64,000 nucleotides of DNA from Enterobacter hormaechei subsp. xiangfangensis (GTDB taxonomy: Bacteria > Pseudomonadota > Gammaproteobacteria > Enterobacterales > Enterobacteriaceae). Below are positions 40,471-49,612 of the stretch, piece by piece. The stretch spans positions 2,108,001 through 2,172,000 of the forward strand of contig NZ_CP017183.1 of NCBI RefSeq assembly GCF_001729785.1, in the 5' to 3' direction. How positions within the stretch are numbered: the stretch's first letter is position 1; each line of letters opens with the position of its first letter. Under the pieces are notes generated by a model. The model was not told the DNA's origin, searched no databases, and was given only the letters and a program-made list of their open reading frames with translations. The position numbers were made by a program, and so were the translations under genes.

Positions 40471-43110
40471 ATGAAGGGTAAATACAAAGCCGCAATCGCG
40501 CTATTACTGCTGCTATTACTCGTGCCGCTGACGCTGCTGATGACGCTCGCCCAGTGGGTACCCACGCTCGCCGGGATCTGGCTCCCTGTTGGAACGCGCA
40601 TCGCGTTTGAAGAAAGCCCACGGCTCACGCGCCACGCCCTGATCATCCCCGATCTACGCTATCTGGTAGAAGAGTGCGAAATTGCCCGCGTGGAAAACGT
40701 GACCCTGTCACACCCCAGCCGTTGGGATCTGGATATTGGCGCACTTGAACTTAACTCTGTCTGCCTGAGCAAATTACCGCAGTCAGCGTCCTCAACGGTG
40801 GCGCCGAAAACGCTGGCGCAGTGGCAGGCCATCCTGCCCAACACCTGGCTGACCATCCACCGCTTTACCCTTTCTCCCTGGCAGCAGTGGGAGGGTGAGC
40901 TGCATGCTTCACTCACGCCAGCCCGCCAGGACATCACTTATAACGGCGAGCAGGTGAGCATTAAGGGGCAGTTGCGCGGCCAGACGCTCTCCATCAGCCA
41001 GTTCGATGTGCAACTGCCGGATCAGCCGCAGCCCGTGAAGCTGATCGGTGAATTTACCCTGCCGTTGGTACCGGACGGCGTGCCGGTGAAAGGGCATACG
41101 GTCGCGACCTTTAACGTGCCACAGTTATCCTCGCTGGTCGATGCCGATCTGGACTGGGAGGACAATCAGGGCCAGCTGGTGGTCATGGCGCGGGACAACC
41201 CCGATCCACTGCTCGATTTACCGTGGCAGATCACCGCTCAGCAGTTAACCGTCAGCGACGGACGCTGGAACTGGTCAGCCTCCGGTATGCCGATGAGCGG
41301 TCGCGTCGGGCTGAAAGTGGATAACTGGCAGCAGGGGCTGGAGAAAGCCACCTTCACAGGGCGGCTCAACGTGCTGACCCAGGGGGATGCGGGGAAGGGC
41401 AACGCGGTGCTGAATATCGGTCCCGGCTCGCTCAGTATGGAAAACAGCGCTATGCCGCTGCACCTGAGCGGGGAAGCCAAGCAAAACGATCTGATCCTGT
41501 ATGCCAGACTCCCGGCGAAGCTGACCGGCAGCCTTTACGATCCGCAGCTTACGTTTGAACCCGGCGCATTATTGCGCTCGCGCGGGCGCATCATCGACTC
41601 GCTGGATATCGATGAGATCCGCTGGCCGCTGGCAGGCGTGAAGCTCACGCAGAAGGGCGTGGACGGCCGCCTGCAAGCCATTCTGCGGGCGCATGAAAAC
41701 GAGATGGGCGATTTTGAACTGCATCTGGACGGCCAGGCTAACGACTTTTTACCGGACAACGGTTTGTGGCAGTGGCGCTACTGGGGTAAAGGGAATTTCA
41801 CGCCGATGAACGCGCGCTGGGATGTCCGGGGAACCGGGGAGTGGCGCGACAACGTTATCGAACTGACCGATCTTTCCACGGGGTTCGACAAATTGCAGTA
41901 CGGTACGATGCTGGTCAGCAAGCCGCGCCTGGTGCTGGATCACCCGGTGCGCTGGTCGCGGGACCCGGATAACCCCACCTTTAGCGGCGCGCTCGCGCTC
42001 AATGCCGGGCAAACAAGCTTCTCGGGCGGAAGCGTGCTGCCGCCGTCCGTTTTGACCTTCAGCGTTGACGGGACAGACCCGACGGTGTTCCAGTTTAAAG
42101 GGAACCTGCATGCGGACGACATCGGCCCGGTCCAGGTGAATGGACGCTGGGATGGCGAACGCCTTCGCGGTAAGGCCTGGTGGCCAAAACAGTCTCTTAC
42201 GGTGTTCCAGCCGTTGATCCCGCCAGACTGGAAAATGACCCTGCGCGGCGGCGAAATGTACGCACAGGTGGCTTTCTCAGCGGCCTCCGATCAGGGGTTT
42301 GAGGCCGGGGGGCACGGGGTGCTGAAAGCGGGCAGCGCGTGGATGCCGGATAACGAAATCAACGGCGTTGATTTTGTTCTGCCGTTCCGCTTAAGCCAGG
42401 GTACCTGGTCGCTGGGCACGCGCGGGCCGGTAACGTTACGAATCGACGAGGTAAAAAACCTGGTCACAGCCCGAAATATCACCGCGGATCTCCAGGGCGA
42501 TTATCCCTGGACCGAAGCGAACCCGCTCCTGCTCACCAACGTGAAGGTGGAAGCGCTCGGCGGGAAAATCACCATGCAGCAGTTGAGAATGCCGCAGCAC
42601 GATCCGGCTTTACTACGCGTGGATAATATTTCCTCCAGCGAACTGATAAGCGCGGTGAATCCGAAGCAGTTTGCCATGTCCGGCCCGGTGAGCGGCGCGC
42701 TGCCGTTCTGGCTGGACAATGAAAAATGGATCATTAAAGATGGCTGGCTGACCAACCCGGGGCCGATGACGCTGCGCATCGACCAGGACACGGCGGATGC
42801 CATTGTGAAAGACAACGTGGTTGCCGGGGCGGCGATCAACTGGCTCCGCTATATGGAAATTTCGCAGTCGTGGACAAAACTCAATGTGGATAATCTGGGT
42901 GTGTTAACCATGCAGGCGGCCATTAAAGGCACCAGCCGCGTCGAGGGCAAAAGCAGTTTCGTAAACCTGAATTACACCCATGAAGAGAACATTTTTACCC
43001 TCTGGCGCAGCCTGCGCTTTGGGGACAATCTGCAAACATGGTTTGAGCAACATGCGGCGATACCCCTTCTCCGCGGTTCGACAGGCAAGGAAAGTGAGGA
43101 ACAACAATGA
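40471..43110 (+). CDS. ydbH: YdbH, AsmA-like/DUF748-type inner-membrane-anchored protein
   Basis: This 879-residue protein has an N-terminal membrane anchor (residues 5-27) followed by a very long beta-rich periplasmic body. It belongs to the AsmA-like group (with TamB and YhdP) thought to bridge the envelope and move phospholipid to the outer membrane. It is in an operon with the lipoprotein ynbE, whose ATG overlaps its stop (ATGA), and with ydbL; recent work links the three as a unit. It has the same length as E. coli YdbH. The bridge role is known for the family, not shown here. Confidence 0.92.
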   Translation: MKGKYKAAIALLLLLLLVPLTLLMTLAQWVPTLAGIWLPVGTRIAFEESPRLTRHALIIPDLRYLVEECEIARVENVTLSHPSRWDLDIGALELNSVCLSKLPQSASSTVAPKTLAQWQAILPNTWLTIHRFTLSPWQQWEGELHASLTPARQDITYNGEQVSIKGQLRGQTLSISQFDVQLPDQPQPVKLIGEFTLPLVPDGVPVKGHTVATFNVPQLSSLVDADLDWEDNQGQLVVMARDNPDPLLDLPWQITAQQLTVSDGRWNWSASGMPMSGRVGLKVDNWQQGLEKATFTGRLNVLTQGDAGKGNAVLNIGPGSLSMENSAMPLHLSGEAKQNDLILYARLPAKLTGSLYDPQLTFEPGALLRSRGRIIDSLDIDEIRWPLAGVKLTQKGVDGRLQAILRAHENEMGDFELHLDGQANDFLPDNGLWQWRYWGKGNFTPMNARWDVRGTGEWRDNVIELTDLSTGFDKLQYGTMLVSKPRLVLDHPVRWSRDPDNPTFSGALALNAGQTSFSGGSVLPPSVLTFSVDGTDPTVFQFKGNLHADDIGPVQVNGRWDGERLRGKAWWPKQSLTVFQPLIPPDWKMTLRGGEMYAQVAFSAASDQGFEAGGHGVLKAGSAWMPDNEINGVDFVLPFRLSQGTWSLGTRGPVTLRIDEVKNLVTARNITADLQGDYPWTEANPLLLTNVKVEALGGKITMQQLRMPQHDPALLRVDNISSSELISAVNPKQFAMSGPVSGALPFWLDNEKWIIKDGWLTNPGPMTLRIDQDTADAIVKDNVVAGAAINWLRYMEISQSWTKLNVDNLGVLTMQAAIKGTSRVEGKSSFVNLNYTHEENIFTLWRSLRFGDNLQTWFEQHAAIPLLRGSTGKESEEQQ

Positions 43111-43298
43111 AAAAGAGGGCTGGTGTACTCACCGTGGCCGTCGTCGCGCTGCTGTCAGGCTGCACGCCGCGCATTGAAGTGGCGGCGCCCAAAGAGCCGA
43201 TCACTATCAACATGAACGTGAAAATTGAGCATGAAATCCATATCAAGGTGGATAAAGACGTTGAAGCCCTGCTGAAATCCCGCAGCGATCTGTTCTGA
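43107..43298 (+). CDS. ynbE: YnbE, outer-membrane lipoprotein partner of YdbH
   Basis: This 63-residue lipoprotein has the lipobox LSGC with Cys19. Thr at +2 predicts sorting to the outer membrane. The mature part (INMNVKIEHEIHIKVDKDVEALL) is the conserved YnbE core, likely a beta strand that caps the C-terminus of YdbH. Start and stop overlap with ydbH by 4 bases. Confidence 0.92.
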   Translation: MKKRAGVLTVAVVALLSGCTPRIEVAAPKEPITINMNVKIEHEIHIKVDKDVEALLKSRSDLF

Positions 43299-43305
43299 GG
43301 ATGCC

Positions 43306-43623
43306 ATGAAACGATTAGCTCTGATGTTACTGGCGCTGGGGATGAACGTTCACGCCGCCACGCTTACGCTCAACGATGCACGTGTCCAGGGGCGCGTAGG
43401 GGAAACCCTGAGCGGCTATCTTGCGCCCGTTCAGCACGACGCTGAAACCCTGGCGCTGGTGAGCCGTATCAACGCCGCACGCACGGAAAGTTACCAGCAG
43501 TTAGCTGACAGCAATAATTTGCCCGTCGACGAAGTGGCGAAAATGGCGGGACAAAAGCTGGTGGCGCGCGCCCAGCCGGGTGAATACGTGAAGGGGATTA
43601 ACGGCAAGTGGCTAAAAAAGTAA
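43306..43623 (+). CDS. ydbL: YdbL, DUF1318 periplasmic protein
   Basis: This 105-residue protein has a short signal peptide (to about VHA, residue 18) and the DUF1318 body: LNDARVQGRVGETLSGYLAP and VDEVAKMAGQKLVARAQPGEYV. It is the third gene of the ydbH-ynbE-ydbL operon and is thought to adjust the YdbH-YnbE bridge. Its stop codon ends at 43623 and the feaR stop on the other strand begins at 43624, leaving no bases between the two genes. Confidence 0.92.
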   Translation: MKRLALMLLALGMNVHAATLTLNDARVQGRVGETLSGYLAPVQHDAETLALVSRINAARTESYQQLADSNNLPVDEVAKMAGQKLVARAQPGEYVKGINGKWLKK

Positions 43624-44532
43624 CTAACGGTAACGCTTACGGTATTCGCCCGGCGAAACCCCTAAACGCTGTTTAAAGGCGGTGGAAAAATGGCTATGGT
43701 CGGTAAAGCCCCAGCTGTAGCCAATGCCCGCCAGCTTTTCGTCATCGCTGATGGAACGCAGCGCCTGAGCGCATAAATCGAGGCGACGGTTCTTAATATA
43801 CTGCGCCACCACCAGCCCTTTCCCGGCAAACATGCGGTACAAGCTCCGCACGGACATGCCGCTCTCTGAAGCTATCCACTCCGGTCTTAACGCCTCTGAC
43901 TGAATATGATCATCAATCAGGGACAGAACGTGGCGGAACTGACGCTCCTTGCGCGGCAGCACCTCGTGTTGCTGCTGGAAGGCCGGACGCAGCAGACACA
44001 CCATCGCCTCCAGCGCCGCTTCGCTTTCGCTGGCGCTGAGATCGGCATTGCCCATGCTCTCCTGTAGCAGTCGGTAGCTCAGCTGTACGGTAGGCAGACT
44101 GCGGGAGAGGGGCAGCGCGCACCTCACTTCCTGAAAACGCGCGTGTTGCTCAATGATTTGTCGCGGGAGCAGCAGCGAAATCTGGCGGGAACGCTCCTGC
44201 CAGTAAATGGAGCACGGGCGGGAGGCGTCAATCAGCGTGATATCCCCGGCTTTCAGCATCGCGCGCTGGTTGTCCTGTTCGATTCCGGCGCTGCCTTCCA
44301 GCTGAAACACGGTGTAGAACCAGGCGTCGTTGCCGTTTTTGATCTCCTGACGGGTGCGAAAAAGGTTAACGCCTGCGGCGGTCACCGTGCTCAGCTTCAG
44401 ACTTTGGGTATAGCTGGTTTCCAGTTCGCCGAGAAACGCCCCCTCTAACGGACGTGCCGCAAAGCGCCCACAAACCTGGTTAATTTGCGCCAGCCACTGC
44501 TGAAAATTGTCCTGTTCGCTTGCACACGCCAT
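43624..44532 (-). CDS. feaR: FeaR, AraC-family activator of aromatic amine catabolism
   Basis: This 302-residue activator of tynA and feaB responds to aromatic amines or their aldehydes. The C-terminal double helix-turn-helix is visible: PEWIASESGMSVRSLYRMFAGKGLVVAQYIKNRRLDLCAQAL and LAGIGYSWGFTDHSHFSTAFKQRLGVSPGEYRKRYR. The N-terminal sensor begins FQQWLAQINQVCG. The ATG at 44532 gives the E. coli length (301) although its Shine-Dalgarno sequence is weak; the frame reaches 14 codons further. It is divergent from feaB. Confidence 0.93.
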   Translation of the reverse strand: MACASEQDNFQQWLAQINQVCGRFAARPLEGAFLGELETSYTQSLKLSTVTAAGVNLFRTRQEIKNGNDAWFYTVFQLEGSAGIEQDNQRAMLKAGDITLIDASRPCSIYWQERSRQISLLLPRQIIEQHARFQEVRCALPLSRSLPTVQLSYRLLQESMGNADLSASESEAALEAMVCLLRPAFQQQHEVLPRKERQFRHVLSLIDDHIQSEALRPEWIASESGMSVRSLYRMFAGKGLVVAQYIKNRRLDLCAQALRSISDDEKLAGIGYSWGFTDHSHFSTAFKQRLGVSPGEYRKRYR

Positions 44533-44671
44533 TGATGTTCTCGCTGCACCGTCACTGTTTTCGCATTGTTGCATTTATGTTGCATTTTGTCAGGGCTACG
44601 AGGCTGACTATAGGAAAGAACACTCAACGGTTACAGCGATATAAGTGGGAATTATCACGATTTGCGGAGCC

Positions 44672-44708
44672 TGTCACAGCTGACAAAGCGAATGTCACAC
44701 AGACAAAA
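44672..44708 (+). promoter_or_regulatory. Tandem FeaR operators before feaB
   Basis: TGTCACAGCTGACAAA (44672-44687) and TGTCACACAGACAAAA (44693-44708) both fit TGNCA-N8-AAA and lie 21 bases apart in the same direction, two helical turns. The downstream one ends 65 bases before the feaB ATG. Confidence 0.8.
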
Positions 44709-44773
44709 GCAGGAATGCGATTCCCCTCTTAGACTGCATACACACCCTGCGAAGCATAACGAAGGAGTATCCT

Positions 44774-46273
44774 ATGTCCGAATCACACGTCGCCATCCTG
44801 CCAGGCGTGCAGCAGTTTTTAGATCGCCAGCACGGCCTGTGGATTGAAGGGCGTCAGGCGGCATCCGACAGCGAAAAGCGTCTGAACGTCTACAACCCGG
44901 CGACCGGAGAGGTTATTGCCTCCACCGCCGATGCCAGCGTCGATGATGTCGATCGTGCGGTGATGTCTGGCTGGCGCGCCTTTGTCGCCCGAAGCTGGGC
45001 AGGGCGTCTGCCGGCAGAGCGGGAACGCATCCTGCTGCGGTTTGCCGATTTGGTGGAACAGCATGGCGAAGAGCTGGCACAGCTCGAAACCCTGGAGCAG
45101 GGGAAATCCATTAACATCTCCCGCGCCTTCGAGGTGGGATGCACCCTGAACTGGATGCGCTACACGGCAGGGCTGACCACCAAAATTGCCGGTAAAACCC
45201 TCGATCTCTCGATTCCACTGCCGCAGGGCGCGCGTTATCAGGCGTGGACGCGTAAAGAGCCGGTGGGAGTCGTGGCGGGGATTGTGCCGTGGAACTTCCC
45301 GCTGATGATTGGCATGTGGAAAGTAATGCCCGCGCTGGCGGCAGGTTGCTCCATCGTGATCAAACCCTCGGAAACCACGCCGCTCACCCTGTTACGGGTG
45401 GCGGAACTGGCGAGCGAGGCGGGGATCCCGGATGGCGTGTTCAACGTGGTGACCGGTAGTGGCGCCGTCTGTGGCGCGGCGCTAACCTCGCACCCGCGCA
45501 TTGCCAAAGTAAGCTTTACCGGTTCGACGGCGACGGGCAAGCAGATTGCCCGCGTGGCTGCGGATACGCTAACGGGCGTGACGCTGGAGCTGGGCGGCAA
45601 AAACCCGGCCATCGTGCTGAAAGACGCCGATCCGGCGTGGGTAATTGAAGGGCTGATGACCGGCAGCTTCCTGAATCAGGGGCAGGTCTGCGCGGCCAGC
45701 TCGCGTATTTATATTGAGGCTCCGCTGTTCGACACGCTGGTCAGCGGCTTTGAACAGGCCGTGAAATCTCTGAGCGTCGGGCCGGGCATGTCGCCGGATG
45801 CGTTTATCAACCCGCTGGTGTCGCGCGCCCATTGCGATAAGGTTCAGGCGTTCCTGGATGAGGCGAAGGCGCACAATGCGGAGCTGATCGCCGGGAACCG
45901 GGGGCCAGACGGTAAAGGCTATTACGTTTCGCCAACGCTGGTGGTCAACCCGGATAATCATCTGCGCCTGACGCGTGAAGAGGTCTTCGGGCCGGTGGTG
46001 AACCTGGTTCGTGTGGACGACGGGGAAGAGGCGCTTCAGCTGGCGAACGACACTGAATATGGCTTAACGGCCAGCGTCTGGACGCAGAACATCAGTAAAG
46101 CGCTGGCGTATACCGACAGGTTACAGGCCGGAACCGTGTGGGTGAACAGCCACACGCTGATAGACGCCAACCTGCCGTTCGGCGGCATGAAGCAGTCTGG
46201 CACCGGGCGCGATTTCGGCCCCGACTGGCTGGATGGCTGGTGTGAAACTAAGTCGGTGTGTGTGCGGTATTAA
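44774..46273 (+). CDS. feaB: Phenylacetaldehyde dehydrogenase FeaB
   Basis: This 499-residue NAD-dependent aldehyde dehydrogenase oxidises phenylacetaldehyde (and 4-hydroxyphenylacetaldehyde) from TynA to the acid. The oxyanion Asn (PWNFPL near 175), GSTATGKQ (about 246-253), the general base Glu in LELGGKNP (about 271) and the nucleophile Cys in GQVCAASS (about 305) are all present. AAGGAG precedes the ATG. Tandem FeaR sites lie upstream. It feeds phenylacetate into the paa pathway further along the window. Confidence 0.95.
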   Translation: MSESHVAILPGVQQFLDRQHGLWIEGRQAASDSEKRLNVYNPATGEVIASTADASVDDVDRAVMSGWRAFVARSWAGRLPAERERILLRFADLVEQHGEELAQLETLEQGKSINISRAFEVGCTLNWMRYTAGLTTKIAGKTLDLSIPLPQGARYQAWTRKEPVGVVAGIVPWNFPLMIGMWKVMPALAAGCSIVIKPSETTPLTLLRVAELASEAGIPDGVFNVVTGSGAVCGAALTSHPRIAKVSFTGSTATGKQIARVAADTLTGVTLELGGKNPAIVLKDADPAWVIEGLMTGSFLNQGQVCAASSRIYIEAPLFDTLVSGFEQAVKSLSVGPGMSPDAFINPLVSRAHCDKVQAFLDEAKAHNAELIAGNRGPDGKGYYVSPTLVVNPDNHLRLTREEVFGPVVNLVRVDDGEEALQLANDTEYGLTASVWTQNISKALAYTDRLQAGTVWVNSHTLIDANLPFGGMKQSGTGRDFGPDWLDGWCETKSVCVRY

Positions 46274-46279
46274 TAAAAC

Positions 46280-46307
46280 GCCGGGTAAGGCGTAGCCGCC
46301 ACCCGGC
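46280..46307. repeat. REP element between feaB and the diguanylate cyclase gene
   Basis: GCCGGGT-AAGGCGTAGCCGCC-ACCCGGC is a typical enterobacterial REP/PU sequence, between two convergent genes. It probably stabilises 3' ends or terminates both. Confidence 0.85.
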
Positions 46308-46312
46308 ATTAT

Positions 46313-47419
46313 TTAACGCGACCACCGATCCCGCCCGGCCTCCTTCGCCCGATACAGCGCCGCATCGGCGCGGGCGATGATTTCCGGGCCGGCCAGTCCT
46401 GGGGTATAGCCGGCAATGCCCATACTCACCGTCACACATTCACTCACCTTCGACGCGCTGTGCGCAATGGCTGCGGTGCGCAGGCCAGCCTGGATCCGCG
46501 CGGCGACTTTCTCAGCAACGCTTTCTTCACAGTCAAAGAGGATCACGACGAACTCCTCACCACCGTAGCGCGAAACCACATCCTCTGGCGTGCGCACCGA
46601 GGTGTTCAGCACCTCTGCCACCCTCGCGAGACACGCGTCTCCTGCCTGGTGACCATAGGTGTCGTTATACAGTTTGAAGTAATCGACATCCAGCATCAGC
46701 ACCGCGAAGCGTTTGCCTTGCTCCACGGCGTTTTCCAGCACCAGCTCCATCGCCCGCCGGTTGGCCGTTTTCGTCAGCGGATCCTGATGGGCCAGCGCAT
46801 CCAGCCGCGAAATTAAACGCTGATTCTGCTGGTTGCGACGCCACGCCTCTTCAAACCAGCTCAACAGGATATAGCGCCCGCACACGAGAATGAAGGTGAA
46901 CACCACCCACAGCCCGGCGAAGCGATAATTAATTTCCTGATTCAGCAGCATGCTGGCAACGGGCAGGCTTATCCATAGCGGAACGGTGAAGCAGAGCAGT
47001 GCCACCGGGTGAAAATAGAGCGCGGTCATACCGGCCATCAGCAGGGTAACGAATATCGGCCAGGGATGAGGAAGCTGTATCACGTTGATAAACCAGTAAC
47101 AACTTATCGACCATAGCAGGCTACACATTAACAGCACCGCGCTGACGCCGCGGATGTGGCGCCAGGCCATTATTACCAGCGCCACGGAAAGGATGACTAC
47201 CCCAAGCATGGAGGCGTCTATCATCTGCCGCAGAGGCGGGCTGATGTGCAGGAGGGCATCGATATGGCCGAAAAGCGAATTGCGCAGCAGGACCATAAGG
47301 GCAAAGCTGGCATTCACAAAGGCGAGCCACGGCAGGTTCACGGCCAGCCCGTGAACAACCATTGATTTACGGGTAGGCCATGTCGCAGGTTCGGGTGTGG
47401 CTGGATGTCTTTTTTCCAT
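46313..47419 (-). CDS. Membrane diguanylate cyclase (GGDEF)
   Basis: This 368-residue protein has six or so hydrophobic segments in the first 190 residues (a MASE-like sensor) and a C-terminal GGDEF domain from about 208. The active site is RYGGEEF at 284-290, and LDVDYFKLYNDTYGHQAGD carries metal and substrate residues, so it should make cyclic di-GMP. The inhibitory I-site is degenerate: TPED stands where RxxD is expected, with Arg one residue too early. It is not in the E. coli fea-tyn locus and is an insertion here. Confidence 0.88.
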   Translation of the reverse strand: MEKRHPATPEPATWPTRKSMVVHGLAVNLPWLAFVNASFALMVLLRNSLFGHIDALLHISPPLRQMIDASMLGVVILSVALVIMAWRHIRGVSAVLLMCSLLWSISCYWFINVIQLPHPWPIFVTLLMAGMTALYFHPVALLCFTVPLWISLPVASMLLNQEINYRFAGLWVVFTFILVCGRYILLSWFEEAWRRNQQNQRLISRLDALAHQDPLTKTANRRAMELVLENAVEQGKRFAVLMLDVDYFKLYNDTYGHQAGDACLARVAEVLNTSVRTPEDVVSRYGGEEFVVILFDCEESVAEKVAARIQAGLRTAAIAHSASKVSECVTVSMGIAGYTPGLAGPEIIARADAALYRAKEAGRDRWSR

Positions 47420-47470
47420 TGAAGAGAATTTTCCTTGAGCGGGCGGAACCTCCGCCCGCGAGTGCTGCCT

Positions 47471-49444
47471 TTACGGGGTCACAATGTTAAACCAGAATTC
47501 AAATTTATCCATGTAACCGAGCATGGCATCGAGTTTTGCGGCATCGCCGGTCACTTTGATATCGCCATTATCCTGCGCCTGTCTAAGCGTCACTTCTTTC
47601 AGGATGATTTTATTCAGCGTATCGCGGTTGAGGGTCACGGTCGCGTCAGCGTCTTTCGCTTCGGCGTTCGCCGTGTGGTTCAGCACGCCATTTTCCAGTT
47701 CCAGCTTGTATTTACCGCCGTCGCTGCCGAGGTCGATGTTAAACACCGATTTTGCATCTGCCGCTTTTTCACCGTTAATGTGCACCGCCAGATAGTCAAA
47801 GAACATTTCTGGCGTCATCGCGCGCACGGTGTCCGGGCTGGCGGTGTTCGGGGTCGGTCCTTTCACCACGCCGTTACGCAGCTCCTGGGCGCCGGTCAGG
47901 TAGAAGTTACGCCACGGGCCTGATTCAGCCTGATAACCCAGCTGCTCCAGCGCATCCGCTTCCAGGTTTCGCGCGGCCTGATTATTTGGATCGGCAAAGA
48001 CCACATTGCTGACCACCTGAGCCACCCAGCGGTAGTTCCCCTGGTCAAAGTCGGTTTTCGCTTTGCTCAGGATGGCATCCGCGCCTCCCATATACTCCAC
48101 AAATTTCTTCGCGGCTTCTTCAGGCGGCAGTTCATCCAGGGTCGCGGGGTTGCCGTCAAACCAGCCTAAATAGAGCACGTAGGTGGCTTTGACGTCATGG
48201 CTGACTGAACCGTAATAGCCTCGGTTGGCCCAGGTATTGGCCAGGGAGTTCGGCAGCTTGAAGTTGGCGGCGATCTCGTCACGCGTCAGCCCTTCATTCG
48301 CCATGCGCAGGGTCTGGTCGTTAATGTAGCGATACAGGTCGCGCTGGCTTTTCAGCAGGTTAACCACATTCTCGTTGCCCCAGGTCGGCCAGTGGTGCTG
48401 CGCCATGATAACTTCGGCCTTATCACCCCAGCGTACAATTGCCTGGTTGATGTATTTCGACCATGGCAGCGGTTCACGAATTTTCGCACCGCGCAGGGAG
48501 TAGGTGTTGTGAAGGGTATGGGTGACATCTTCCGCAGACTCGATCAGCTTTTTCTCTTCGATATACCAGAGCATCTCAGAAGGCGCTTCCGATCCCGGCG
48601 CGAGCATAAAATCATAGGTCAGGCCGTCGATCACCTCTTTCTGACCATCTTTCTCGATGATATTGGTCGGGGCGATCAGGGTCACCGTCCCGGCGGAGGT
48701 GGTGGTGCCGAGACCCGCGCCGACCTGGCCCTTCGCATCCGGCTTCAGCAGGTTGCCGTACATATAGCTGGCGCGGCGGCTCATGACGTTACCCGCCATG
48801 ATATTCTCCGCGACGGCGGCCTCCATAAATCCGGCGGGCGCGTAGACTTTCACCTTGCCGGACTTCACATCTGCTTCATCCACCACGCCGCGCACGCCGC
48901 CATAGTGGTCAACGTGGCTGTGGGTGTAAATAACGGCGACCACAGGCTTGTTACCGCGATTTTTATAGTAAAGATCCATCCCGACTTTGGCCGTTTCTGC
49001 CGACACCAGCGGGTCGACCACGGTAATGCCTTCTTTACCTTCAATAATAGTCATGTTTGACAGGTCGAGGTTACGGATCTGGTAGACGCCTTCGGTCACT
49101 TCAAACAGACCGCTGATGTTGATCAGCTGGGACTGACGCCATAAGCTCGGGTTAACCGAGTCGGGCGCCTTATCGCCTTCTTTGATAAAAGCGTACTGCT
49201 GAGGATCCCAGACGGTGTTGCCTTGCTCCCCTTTGATAATTTCCTGAGGCAGCGGGGCAATAAACCCTTTGTGGGCGTTGGTAAAATCGGTGTTATCGGA
49301 GAAAGGAAGCTGGTTGAAGAGTGCGTTGTTGGCCTGTTGCGTTGCTGCGCTGGCATCCTTAGGTGCTTCTGCGGCCCAGGCGGAACTGGTAGAAATAAAA
49401 CATCCCGCCAGCGCGAGACTCCTGACGATCTCATTGATTCTCAT
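47471..49444 (-). CDS. Periplasmic alkylsulfatase (SdsA/YjcS-type metallo-beta-lactamase fold)
   Basis: This 657-residue protein has a signal peptide (to about AWA, residue 24) and a metallo-beta-lactamase domain with the dizinc motif THSHVDHYGG (His175, His177, Asp179, His180). A dimerisation region follows, and a C-terminal SCP2-like domain (about 530-657) that binds hydrophobic substrate. This is the layout of SdsA1 and E. coli YjcS, which split primary alkyl sulfates such as SDS. It lies between the diguanylate cyclase gene and tynA in tynA's direction, 168 bases downstream of it. Confidence 0.9.
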   Translation of the reverse strand: MRINEIVRSLALAGCFISTSSAWAAEAPKDASAATQQANNALFNQLPFSDNTDFTNAHKGFIAPLPQEIIKGEQGNTVWDPQQYAFIKEGDKAPDSVNPSLWRQSQLINISGLFEVTEGVYQIRNLDLSNMTIIEGKEGITVVDPLVSAETAKVGMDLYYKNRGNKPVVAVIYTHSHVDHYGGVRGVVDEADVKSGKVKVYAPAGFMEAAVAENIMAGNVMSRRASYMYGNLLKPDAKGQVGAGLGTTTSAGTVTLIAPTNIIEKDGQKEVIDGLTYDFMLAPGSEAPSEMLWYIEEKKLIESAEDVTHTLHNTYSLRGAKIREPLPWSKYINQAIVRWGDKAEVIMAQHHWPTWGNENVVNLLKSQRDLYRYINDQTLRMANEGLTRDEIAANFKLPNSLANTWANRGYYGSVSHDVKATYVLYLGWFDGNPATLDELPPEEAAKKFVEYMGGADAILSKAKTDFDQGNYRWVAQVVSNVVFADPNNQAARNLEADALEQLGYQAESGPWRNFYLTGAQELRNGVVKGPTPNTASPDTVRAMTPEMFFDYLAVHINGEKAADAKSVFNIDLGSDGGKYKLELENGVLNHTANAEAKDADATVTLNRDTLNKIILKEVTLRQAQDNGDIKVTGDAAKLDAMLGYMDKFEFWFNIVTP

Positions 49445-49581
49445 CCTAAAACCTCTCAGTAAACTGTGACGTTGTTTGTGGAGACTTCGAATCCTGGTGA
49501 AAGTGTGTCAAGAAATGCAAAAGGATTAAGCGAGGTAACAATAACTATAATCGGGGAGAGTAATTCAGCAAGTAAGCGGAT

Positions 49582-49605
49582 GAAAAACCGGGCATTACGC
49601 CCGGT
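49582..49605 (-). terminator. tynA terminator
   Basis: ACCGGGC and GCCCGGT form a 7-bp stem with a 5-base loop. On the minus strand TTTTTCATCC follows directly, 8 bases after the tynA stop. Confidence 0.88.
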
Positions 49606-49612
49606 CGGTGGG

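Noticed and set aside
46280..46307. Start of a CRISPR array
   Set aside because: It is a single REP element with internal dyad; there are no regularly spaced repeats anywhere in the window.
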